A DNA stretch of 64,000 bases from Bog-473 sp963745175 (GTDB taxonomy: Bacteria > Actinomycetota > Acidimicrobiia > Acidimicrobiales > RAAP-2), in assembly GCA_963745175.1 (NCBI GenBank), contig CAVUWK010000006.1:248001-312000 (forward strand). Reading direction: 5' to 3'. Shown piece by piece: positions 47,974 to 56,415 of the stretch. How positions within the stretch are numbered: position 1 is the stretch's first letter; every line of letters starts with the position of its first letter. Below the pieces are notes generated by a model that was given only the letters and a program-made list of their open reading frames with translations, was not told where the DNA came from and did not search any database. The position numbers and the translations under genes are program-made.

Positions 47974-50272
47974 GTGACATCCCGCTTCGAGGCGCACGGC
48001 GCCGCACGACCTCCCATGACCCAGACCCAGCCCCAGCGTCAACCACCGGCGCAGCCCGAATCCCAGGTCACGGGCGAATCGACGTTGCCCGAAGAGCGGA
48101 TCGGCGCGGAGGTCGAGCACCCCACCCCGCCCACCTACCAGCAGATCGAGGCGTTCGGGTACCAGCGCTTCACCAACCGGGAGCAGTCGCGCCTCGATTT
48201 CGGGGCCCGCCTGCTCGACCTGGCCGAGGACGACGGCGTCCCGCTGCTGGAGCGGGTGAAGTTCCTCGCCATCTTCTCCGAGCTCCTCGACGAGTTCTAC
48301 CAAATACGGGTCGCCGCCCTCGAGGACCAGGTGGCCGCCGGCGTGCGCACCCGCTCCGTCGACGGCCTGCGACCCGGCGAGCAGCTGACCATGATCCGGG
48401 CCCGGGTCGAGGAGCTCGTCCGGCGCCAGGACCACATCTTCTTGGACAAGGTCGTGCCGGGACTGGCGGAGGCGGGCATCCGCTTCGCCAGCTGGGCCTC
48501 CCTCGACGACGAGGACCGCCGTCACCTGGTCGAGGTGTTCCAGCGCCAGATCTACCCCGTGCTGACCCCGCTGGCCGTCGACCCCGGGCACCCTTTCCCG
48601 TACATCTCGAACCTCTCGCTCAACCTGGTGGTCGAGGTGGAGGACCCCGTCTCGGAGGAGGGGCGCATCGCCCGGGTCAAGGTGCCGCCGGCACTGCCCC
48701 GCTTCGTGGTCATGCCCGACGGCGAGCGCTTCGTGCCGCTCGAGCAGGTCATCTCGGCCCACCTCGACTCGCTCTTCCCGGGCATGACGATCGGCCACCA
48801 CCATGCCTTCCGGGTCACCCGCAATGCCGACCTCGCCCTCGAGGAGGACGAGGCGGACGACCTGCTGGTCGCCATCGAGATGGAGCTGCGCCGCCGCCGC
48901 TTCGGCAAGGCCCTCCGGCTCGAGATCGAGGCCGACATGGGCCAGGACCTCGCCGACCTGTTGGCCTCCGAGCTCGAGGTCGGTGCGGACGGCGTCTTCC
49001 GCGTCTCGGCCCCGCTCGACCTGAGCGGCCTGTGGGGCGTCTACGCCCTGGACCGCCCCGACCTGCACGGCGAGATGTGGACGCCGATGACCCCGCCCCG
49101 GCTCGCCGCGGTGGCGCACGACCCGGCGGAATTCTTCGCCCTGCTGCGCGAGCGCGACGTGCTGGTGCACCACCCCTACGACTCCTTCGCCACCTCGGTC
49201 GAGGCCTTCGTCGCGCAGGCGGCGGAGGACCCGGCGGTGCTGGGGATCAAGCAGACCTTGTACCGCACCGGGGGCGACAGCCCGATCGTGCAGTCGCTGA
49301 TCCAGGCCGCCGAGAACGGCAAGCAGGTGGCCGCCATCGTCGAGCTCAAGGCGCGCTTCGACGAGGAGGCCAACATCGGTTGGGCCCGCGCGCTCGAAGA
49401 AGTGGGCGTGCACGTCGTCTACGGCATCGTCGGCCTCAAGACCCACTCGAAGACGGCCCTCGTCCTGCGCCGCGAGGACGACGGCGTGCGTCCCTATTGC
49501 CACGTGGGCACCGGCAACTACAACTCCAAGACGGCGCGCATCTACGAGGACATCGGGCTGCTGACCTCGGACCCCGAGATCGGTGCCGACGTCGGCGAGC
49601 TGTTCAACTACCTCACAGGGTTCTCGCGCCACTCCGACTACCGCCAGATCCTGGTGTCGCCGGTGACGGTGCGCAAGCGCATCCACGCCATGATCGAGGA
49701 GCAGGCGGACGCTGGTCCGGCCGGGCGCATCGTGATGAAGCTCAACGGCCTCACCGACGCCAGCATGATCGACGCGTTGTACCGGGCGTCGGGCGCCGGC
49801 GTCGAGATCGACCTCGCCGTGCGCGGCCTGTGCCGGCTGCGGCCCGGGCATCCCCGAGCTGTCCGAGCGCATCCGCGTCCGTTCCATCGTCGGCAGCTTC
49901 CTCGAGCATTCGAGGATCTACCGCTTCGGCGGCGCCCCCGCCGACCCGGCGGCCGGACCCGGCCTGCCCCTGAAGATCTTCATTGGTTCGGCCGACCTGA
50001 TGGGACGCAACCTCGACCGCCGGATAGAGGTCGTGGTGCCGGTGCACGACCCGGAGCTGCAGTCCCGGCTCTTCGAGGTGCTCGACCTGGTGTTCGCCGA
50101 CGAGACGAACGCCTGGGAGCTGGGCTCGGACCGGCGCTGGCGCCGCGTGCCCAACCGTCACGGGCTGAGCTCGCAGGAGCGGCTGAAGGAGCTGGCACGG
50201 GAGCGGGCCCGCCGGCGCCTCGACTCGGACCTCCGCGTCGGAGAGGGTGACGAGGCCAAGGCTTCCGCGTAG
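47974..50272 (+). CDS. ppk: Polyphosphate kinase 1, interrupted by one +1 frameshift
   Basis: Ppk1 polymerises the terminal phosphate of ATP into polyphosphate. The first frame covers about 625 residues with the N-domain QSRLDFGARLLDLAEDDGVP, LFPGMTIGHHHAFRVTRNAD, HHPYDSF, the catalytic His region IVGLKTHSKTALVLRRE and CHVGTGNYNSKTARIYED. At the GGG run 49846-49848 one extra base ends the frame; the next frame continues GIPELSERIRVRSIVGSFLE, SADLMGRNLDRRIEV and FADETNAWELG to a stop at 50270-50272. Joined, the protein is about 765 aa and complete. If the extra base is real, the last 140 residues, which hold part of the active site, are lost. A GT87-type gene follows. Confidence 0.85.
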
Positions 50273-50364
50273 GGAGATCCGGGTGCGCTCGGGTCACGGT
50301 CGGGGCGCATTGCTGGACCACCGCCACCGGTCACCGGCACCCTCGCGCCAGGCCGGGAGATGCG

Positions 50365-51583
50365 TTGGCGTTGCGTCTGGGCACGATCGCGTCGAACCGC
50401 GGCTGGGGCTGGCCCGCCCTCTCCGCCGCGGTGGCGTTCGTCGGGGCGACCGTCGCTGGCCCTCTTGCACCAGCAGCTCGACCTGAGCACGTACCTGCTG
50501 GGCGGCGCGCACGCCTCGTCGAACAACCTCTTCACCGTCACCTACCCGACCGACCATCTCGGCTTCACCTACCCGCCGTTCTCGGCGCTGCTGTTCGCCC
50601 CGTTCGCCCACTTCCCCCTCCGGGCCTGCGAGGTGGTCTTCTCGTGGGTCAACCTCGGCGCGCTGTTCGCCCTGATCGTCGTCAGCCTGCGCGCCGTGAG
50701 CGCCACGCTCGAGAAGCGGACGGTCCTGTGGTGGGGCCTCGCCCTCGTGCTGCCGGTGGTGCTCTTCGACCCGGTGCGCCAGACGTTCCTGCTCGGCCAG
50801 GTCAACATCATCCTGGCGCTCATGATCGTGGCGGACCTGACGATGGACCTGCCGCTGCCGCGCGGGATCCTGGTCGGGCTGGCCGCGGCCATCAAGGTGA
50901 CGCCGATCATCTTGATCCCGTACCTCTTCCTGACCCGGCAGGGCCGTGCCGGCCTGCGGGCCATCGCCGCGTTCGCCGCGGCCGCCGTGCTGGCCGCCGC
51001 GGTCAACGCGTCCACCTCGTGGTCGTACTGGACCCACTACATCCGCGACCCGCAACGGGCCGGGATGCTCTCGTGGATCGGCAACCAGGGCGTGCTCGGG
51101 GCGACCGAGCGCATGCTGGGCCGGACGGTGACGACGCCGACCACCTTCGTCATCGTCGTGACGGTCGGCGTCCTGGGGCTGGCGATCGCGGCCGGTGCCT
51201 ACCGCCGGTCCTCGCCCGTGCTGGGACTCCTGGTGGTGGAGGCGACCGAGTCGCTGGCCAGCCCGGTCTCGTGGTCGCACCACTTCATCTGGATGATCCT
51301 GCTGGTGGCCTGGCTGGCGCTGGCCGAGGACCGCCCCCGCTACGGCGAATGGTACGCCGTGGCCGTGTCCGTGCTGCTGTGGGCCGCACCGTACTGGTGG
51401 GTCCCGCACGGGCCCGGCGTCCGCTTCGCCGGGCGCGGTTGGCTGATCCCGCTCGGCGACGCCTATACGCTCGTCTTCGTCGTCCTGCTCGTCGGGGCCG
51501 CGGTCCGGGTGGTGCGCTCCAGCCTCGAGCGCCCGCTGCGGCTGGGACGCCGCGCCATGGCGCCGACCGGCGCCGGCTCCTGA
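50365..51583 (+). CDS. GT87-family (DUF2029) mannosyltransferase-like membrane protein, one +1 frameshift near the start
   Basis: The ORF from TTG 50365 gives a plausible start (LGTIASNRGWGWPALSAAVA, a first membrane helix) but slips at 50458-50459. After dropping one G the protein continues ALLHQQLDLSTYLLGGAHAS in the frame that runs to 51583. About ten membrane helices follow, with the GT87 features YPPFSALLFAPFAHFP, QVNIILALMIVADL, RGILVGLAAAIKVTPIILIPYL and SPVSWSHHFIWMI. GT87 enzymes use polyprenyl-phosphomannose on the outer face of the membrane; a polyprenol-phosphate mannose synthase gene lies at 54.9 kb. The gene follows ppk by 92 bases. Confidence 0.8.
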
Positions 51584-51608
51584 CGCGGCGCGGCCCGGGT
51601 CGCTCCGC

Positions 51609-52415
51609 TCAGCCGCCCCGGGCCGGATCGGGCTCGCAGACGAGGGCGAGCAGGTGGGCCCCCGGGTCGAGGCGACGCTCGGGCGACGACTCGGTGTGTG
51701 TGACCCGCCAGCCCGTCACGACCATCAGCTTCTGTGCGTCGCCGGGACGGAACTCGTTGCGCCGGGGCTCGTCGGCGGCCTGGCGCAGCAGGTCGGTGGC
51801 GGCCCGGAGCGCCCGGGCCGGGGCACCCGCTTCGGGTGTCACCGTGACGGTGGCCACCAGCACGCTGCCCGGGGCGGCGCGGTTGCGCAGCGTCCCGCAG
51901 AGCGACGCGGTCGCCTCCAAGGTCAGGGCGTCGAGCAGTCGCTCGCACACGAACAGCGAGGCGGCGCCGGCATCGTGTGCCCGCCGCGTCGAGCGCGGCG
52001 TCGAGGTCGTCGCGCTGGAGGTCGAGTCCGAGGTCGGTCCTCCCGGTTGCCGCGATGCCGAGCGCCTCGAGCCGGCGTCGTTTGTCGGCCAAGCGTGGCG
52101 GGCCGGTCGACCTCGAACCAGCGCGCCGCGCCACCGCCGAAGCGGAGCGACCGGCCGTCGTAGCCGGCGCCGAGGAGGACGATCTGCGCGGTTCCGCGCC
52201 CGAGGGCGCGGGCCACCTCCGCGTCGACCACCCGGGTCCGCAGGGCCAGCGACGACGACCGCCCGCCCGGGACGGCCACGCCTGCCGGCGACGTCGCGCG
52301 AGAGGCGGCGCTCGGCGTCCACGTCACCGTCGGGCGTGGACGGGCGCGTGCGCTCCAGGGCGAGGCGCTGTGCCGCGACCCAGCGCGCCGTCAGCGAGGG
52401 GCTCCCGGCGCGCAT
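51609..52415 (-). pseudogene. Class I SAM-dependent methyltransferase (leucine carboxyl methyltransferase type), three +1 frameshifts
   Basis: The start ATG at 52415 gives SLTARWVAAQRLALERTRPS. Near 52281-52290 the frame slips to LALRTRVVDAEVARALGRG and the SAM-binding VLLGAGYDGRSLRF, then FEVDRPATL. Near 52091-52095 it slips again to ADKRRRLEALGIA. Near 51976-51981 it returns to the first frame as HDAGAASLFVCERLLDALT, running to the stop at 51609. All parts of the TIGR00027-like fold are present in order, and each break is repaired by deleting one base. Three breaks in 800 bases suggest decay, a very recent pseudogene or poor consensus sequence. Natural substrates of the family are largely unknown. 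Confidence 0.7.
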
Positions 52416-52428
52416 CAGCGGAGCAGGG

Positions 52429-53520
52429 TCAGGGGGTGATCGCCTTGGCCGACGCCGTCCTCGGGTGCCCGAAGCGCAACGAGAGGTAGGACGCACCGCC
52501 GAAGGGGATGGGCAGCCAGAAGTTCACCAGGCGCCAGCTCAGGACACCGGCGGCGGCGATCCCGCCGGGCACGCCGAAGCCCTTCAGCACGGCGATGATG
52601 GTGATCTCGACCACGCCCAGCCCGCTCGGCGTGATGGGGATGACGGCCAAGATGTTGGCGAGCCCGTAGGCCACCAGGACGTCGATCGGCGACACGTGCG
52701 CGCCGAAGGCGAGCAGGAAGACGAACAGCGACGAGCAGTCCAGCAACCAGTTGGCCGCCGCCCAGACACCGGCCTTCATGAGCAGGTGGTCCGGGCTGGT
52801 GAAGAGGATCTTCATGCGGTCCGCCACCTTCTGGACCAGCGAGGTCAGGGTCTCGGCACGCACGAAGGGCACCCGGTCGGCCACCTTCTTCACGAAGACG
52901 CCGGCCTGCTTCTCGCCCCGGGTGAGGAAGAAGACCACCGCGGCGAAGATGGCCAGGAAGAGCACGCCCAGAATGGCGGCGAAGCCGTACAGCGGGTTGT
53001 AGCCCTGCAGGGGGATGGAGATGAGCAGGGACAACCAGAAGATCACGTTGAGCACCACGGCCGACCCGATGCCCTGCGTGGCCAGGCCGAAGGCGGCGGT
53101 GCTGCCCGACACGTTGGCATCGGTCAGCAGGCGGTAGCTGGCGGCGGTGCCCGGCACCTGGCCGCCGGGCAGCGTGTGGCTGATGGCCAACGCCCACATG
53201 TTGATGCGGAAGAGGCGCCACCGGTCGGGCGCCCCGGGGGAGAGCACCGAGTGGGTCAACTGCGTGTAGGCCACGAGCGCCGCCACCTCCAACAGCGCGC
53301 CGAGGATCAGCCACACGACGTTGAGGTGGGTGAGCTGATGCACTTCCCGCCGGGCGCTCGCGAGCTCGGGGAGCAGGATGTACTCGCCCACGAAGAAGAG
53401 GAACAGCACCATCAACGTGATCTTCACGTTGCGCGGCAGGAACCTGCGTCGGACCCGGGGTTGCGGGTCGGCCTCCTCCTGGGGCGGCTCCACCGCGTCC
53501 GCCTGCTCCTCCTCGTCCAT
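52429..53520 (-). CDS. Lysylphosphatidylglycerol synthase TM region/UPF0104-like membrane protein
   Basis: 363 aa. An acidic N-terminal 25 residues are followed by about eight membrane helices. Family features are SHTLPGGQVPGTAASYRLLT near residue 115, ANWLLDCSSLFVFLLAFG, and the signature ILAVIPITPSGLGVVEIT near 300. The family includes the flippase half of MprF and relatives of unknown substrate. Without the catalytic half, a lipid-translocating role is the likeliest, but it is not shown. It follows the opposite-strand GT87 gene and the broken methyltransferase and may serve the same envelope pathway. Confidence 0.85.
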   Translation of the reverse strand: MDEEEQADAVEPPQEEADPQPRVRRRFLPRNVKITLMVLFLFFVGEYILLPELASARREVHQLTHLNVVWLILGALLEVAALVAYTQLTHSVLSPGAPDRWRLFRINMWALAISHTLPGGQVPGTAASYRLLTDANVSGSTAAFGLATQGIGSAVVLNVIFWLSLLISIPLQGYNPLYGFAAILGVLFLAIFAAVVFFLTRGEKQAGVFVKKVADRVPFVRAETLTSLVQKVADRMKILFTSPDHLLMKAGVWAAANWLLDCSSLFVFLLAFGAHVSPIDVLVAYGLANILAVIPITPSGLGVVEITIIAVLKGFGVPGGIAAAGVLSWRLVNFWLPIPFGGASYLSLRFGHPRTASAKAITP

Positions 53521-53593
53521 CGGACTTCATGCTTGCACGTGGGCCACCTGGGGAACCGCCTCTTGAGGGTCCGAAGCTGCCAAGCTGGTCGCC

Positions 53594-54763
53594 ATGCCCC
53601 GGGAGGCCCAAGAGACCTGGCGGTCAAAATTCTCCGGGAGCGCCGATCGCCGTGGGATCCCGCTGGGCACCATCGTGGTGTCGGTCGCCACGGTCATTCT
53701 GCTGCTCGACCTCAACGCGGCGCTCATCCTCGGGCTGTGGGTCCTGCGCACGATCGTCGTCTACATCATCATCGCCTTCTTCTTCACGCTCCTGCTGACC
53801 CCGGCCACGCGCTTCCTGCGCCGGAGGGGGTTGAGCCATGGGGGCGCCACCCTGTTCGTGTTCCTTATCGGCGCCCTGGTGCTGATCGGCCTCGTCTACC
53901 TGTTTACCGAGCCCCTCGTCACGTCGGCCCGACACTTCGGCGAGCAGGTCCCCACGCTCGTGCGGGAGGCCAAGAAGGGCCACGGCCCCCTGGGCCGGCT
54001 CGTCTACCGGCTGCACCTGCAGAAGTACCTGTCCGAGGGCTCGACCAAGATCACCTCGCAGATCACCAAGATCCTCACCCCGGCGACGGCGTTCTCCGTG
54101 GGGGCGGCGGCCGTGTCGACGCTCGTCACCATTGTGACGATCGCCATCCTCACCTTCTTCACGATGCTCGAGGCCCCCCGCATGTGGCGCGGGTTCCTCA
54201 GCCTCTTCCAGCCCGCGACGGCGGACCGGCTGCACCGGGTCGTCGACGAGTCCATCCGCTCGGTGACCGGCTACATGCTCGGGAACGGCGCCACGTCGGT
54301 GATCGCCGGGATCATCGTGGGCATCACGCTCGAGATCCTCGGGGTGCCGTTCGCCCTGCTGCTCGGCGTCTTCGTGGCCCTCGTCGACCTGCTGCCGCTC
54401 GTCGGGGGGCTGCTGGCCGGCGTCCCCGTGGTCGTCATCGCCGCCATCCACTCGGTCCCGGCGGGGATCACCATGCTGATCGTGTTCCTCGTGTACCAAC
54501 AGGTCGAGAACCACATCCTCAACCCGGTCATCATGAGCAAGACCGTGCAGCTCAACCCCTTCTGGGTGCTGATCGCCGTCCTGGTCGGCGCCACGCTCGG
54601 CGGGCGGGTCGCCGGCGGGCTGGGCACGTTCGTCGGGGCGCTCATCGGCATCCCCGTCGGCGGGGCGATCCAGGTGATCATCCGCGAGCTGCGCCGTGGC
54701 CCCGACGACGTGGAACCCTCCGAGCTGGGCACAGCGCCGCCGGCCGATCCGGTCGACATCTGA
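53594..54763 (+). CDS. AI-2E family (PerM/YdiK-like) transporter
   Basis: 389 aa from ATG 53594. Hydrophobic pattern with seven to eight helices: VVSVATVILLLDLNAALIL and VLRTIVVYIIIAFFFTLLLT near the start, then a loop of about 100 residues, then VDLLPLVGGLLAGVPVVVIA and LVYQQVENHILNPVIMSKTV, which are family hallmarks (P-G and QQ.E...L.P). Members have been linked to AI-2 export, Na+/H+ exchange or unknown substrates, so the name does not prove quorum signalling. It is divergent from the flippase-like gene and stands alone, with no obvious RBS. Confidence 0.85.
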   Translation: MPREAQETWRSKFSGSADRRGIPLGTIVVSVATVILLLDLNAALILGLWVLRTIVVYIIIAFFFTLLLTPATRFLRRRGLSHGGATLFVFLIGALVLIGLVYLFTEPLVTSARHFGEQVPTLVREAKKGHGPLGRLVYRLHLQKYLSEGSTKITSQITKILTPATAFSVGAAAVSTLVTIVTIAILTFFTMLEAPRMWRGFLSLFQPATADRLHRVVDESIRSVTGYMLGNGATSVIAGIIVGITLEILGVPFALLLGVFVALVDLLPLVGGLLAGVPVVVIAAIHSVPAGITMLIVFLVYQQVENHILNPVIMSKTVQLNPFWVLIAVLVGATLGGRVAGGLGTFVGALIGIPVGGAIQVIIRELRRGPDDVEPSELGTAPPADPVDI

Positions 54764-54871
54764 GCGGCGGGGTGCGGAAGCTCGGTTGCACGGCGTCGGA
54801 CCAGGCCATGGGCAGAACCAGGGCCCGGCCGCCGCTCCGGCCGGCGAAGGAGTCGGCGCGGCATCCTCCCC

Positions 54872-54877
54872 TACAAT
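54872..54877 (+). promoter_or_regulatory. -10 box for a leaderless start (mannose synthase operon)
   Basis: TACAAT ends 6 bases before the ATG at 54884. This drives the mannose synthase-two-component operon. Confidence 0.55.
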
Positions 54878-54883
54878 GCCTTC

Positions 54884-55714
54884 ATGCGACCGCTGGTGGT
54901 CATCCCGACCTACAACGAGTCGGAGAACATCGAGCGCATGCTGCACCGGATCCACGAGTGCCTGCCCGGTGCCGGCGTGCTGGTGGTCGACGACGGCAGC
55001 CCCGACGGCACGGCCGACCTCGTGAAGGGGGTGGCCACCGAGTTGTCCGACGTGCACCTGCTCTCGCGGGCCGCCAAGTCCGGGCTCGGCAGCGCCTACC
55101 GGGCCGGATTCAGCTGGGGCCTCGAGCGCAGCTACGACGTCTTCGTCGAGATCGACGCCGACTTCTCGCATGATCCCGCCGCGCTGCCCTCGTTGGTGGC
55201 GCCCCTCGGTGAGGGCTTCGACGTGTCGATCGGCTCCCGCTACATCGAGGGGGGCTCCATCCCCAACTGGGCCTGGCACCGCCACCTCCTCTCGCGCGGC
55301 GGCAACCGCTACGCCTCGGCGGTGCTCGGCCTCGGCGTGGCCGACTCGACCGCCGGGTACCGCGCCTACTCGGCCGACATCCTGCGCCGGCTCGACCTCG
55401 ACCGCATCCGGGCGGAGGGCTACGGCTTCCAGATCGAGATGACGTACCGCGCCTGCCAGCACGGGGCCGCCATCACCGAGGTGCCGATCAGCTTCGTCGA
55501 CCGCGCCGCCGGCGAGTCGAAGATGTCATCGGTCATCGTGATCGAGGCGCTCGGCCTGGTGACCTGGTGGGGCCTCGGCCGGGTCGCGCGCGGCGTGCGC
55601 CGCCCCTTCACGGGTCGCCGCGGCAAGGCCCCGTCCGCGGGCAGCGGCCCCGGGACGGTCGGCCAGGACCGGGCCTACGCGGGCACCGGTATGAGCGAGG
55701 ACCGGCCGGCGTGA
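54884..55714 (+). CDS. Polyprenol-phosphate mannose synthase-like GT2 glycosyltransferase
   Basis: 276 aa. GT-A fold: VVIPTYNESENIERML, the acceptor VVDDGSPDGTADLV, AKSGLGSAYRAGFSWGLE, the DXD-like EIDADFSHDPAALPSL, and SRYIEGGSIPNWAWHRHLLS with the GN.YA and TAGYRAY signatures of Ppm1/DPM1. The last 40 residues are basic and disordered; no membrane helices follow. It transfers mannose from GDP-mannose to a polyprenol phosphate, supplying GT87-type enzymes such as the one at 50.4 kb. The stop overlaps the response regulator GTG by 4 bases. Confidence 0.93.
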   Translation: MRPLVVIPTYNESENIERMLHRIHECLPGAGVLVVDDGSPDGTADLVKGVATELSDVHLLSRAAKSGLGSAYRAGFSWGLERSYDVFVEIDADFSHDPAALPSLVAPLGEGFDVSIGSRYIEGGSIPNWAWHRHLLSRGGNRYASAVLGLGVADSTAGYRAYSADILRRLDLDRIRAEGYGFQIEMTYRACQHGAAITEVPISFVDRAAGESKMSSVIVIEALGLVTWWGLGRVARGVRRPFTGRRGKAPSAGSGPGTVGQDRAYAGTGMSEDRPA

Positions 55715-56415
55715 CGATCGAGGCACCGCCGGCCCGCATCCTCGTCGTCGACGACGAGCCGAACATCGCCGAGCTGCTCTCGGCCGCGCTCACCTTCGAG
55801 GGGTATCAGGTCGGCGTGGCCGGCACCGGAGCCGAGGCGCTCGAGCAGGTGCGCAACTTCCGCCCCCACCTCGTGATGCTCGACGTGATGCTGCCCGACT
55901 TCGACGGCAACGAGGTGTGCCGGCGCCTGCGCAACCAAGGCGATCAGATGCCGATCGTCTTCCTGACGGCGCGCGACACCACCGAGGACAAGGTCGAAGG
56001 CCTGAGCATGGGCGACGACTACGTGACGAAGCCGTTCAGCGTCGAAGAGCTGATGGCGCGGGTCGGGGCCATCCTGCGGCGTGCCGGCGAGATGGCGGCG
56101 GCCGACACCTCCTTCTTGCAGTTCGCCGACCTGACGATGAACGTCGACACCCACGAGGTGTGGCGCGACGAACTGGCCATCGAGCTCACGGCGACGGAGT
56201 TCAACCTCCTGCGCTACCTGCTCGAGAACGCGCGTCGCGTCATCTCCAAGTCCGAGCTGCTCGACAACGTCTGGGGCTTCGACTTCCACGGCGACCCCAA
56301 CATCGTCGAGACCTACATCAGCTATCTGCGCAAGAAGGTCGATGACCGCGAGCCGGCGCTCATCCACACGATCCGGCGCGTCGGCTACACCCTCCGCCTA
56401 CCCCGGGAAGGATGA
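55711..56415 (+). CDS. OmpR-family response regulator (one residue short before the TKPF loop)
   Basis: 234 aa from GTG 55711, overlapping the mannose synthase stop; the frame upstream lies inside that gene. Receiver: ARILVVDDEPNIAELL, phospho-Asp 58 in MLDVMLPDFDGNE, the conserved Thr in VFLTARDTTEDK, Lys in DDYVTKPFSVEEL. Between the two, most relatives read GLxLGGDDYVTKPF or GADDY; here it is GLSMGDDYVTKPF, one residue shorter. The winged helix is complete (ELTATEFNLLRYLLENARRV, WGFDFHGDPNIVETYISYLR and GYTLRLPREG). It is close to PhoP/MprA types. It is coupled to a kinase by an ATGA overlap. Confidence 0.92.
   Translation: MTIEAPPARILVVDDEPNIAELLSAALTFEGYQVGVAGTGAEALEQVRNFRPHLVMLDVMLPDFDGNEVCRRLRNQGDQMPIVFLTARDTTEDKVEGLSMGDDYVTKPFSVEELMARVGAILRRAGEMAAADTSFLQFADLTMNVDTHEVWRDELAIELTATEFNLLRYLLENARRVISKSELLDNVWGFDFHGDPNIVETYISYLRKKVDDREPALIHTIRRVGYTLRLPREG

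Noticed and set aside
53594..54763. Quorum-sensing (AI-2) export system
   Set aside because: The family name is historical; no luxS or other AI-2 gene is in the window.
50365..55173. A 1,602-residue ORF spanning GT87 to the mannose synthase
   Set aside because: Only its first 30 residues are coding-like (the GT87 start). The rest runs antisense or out of frame over five real genes and has the Arg/Pro/Gly-rich content of a shadow frame.
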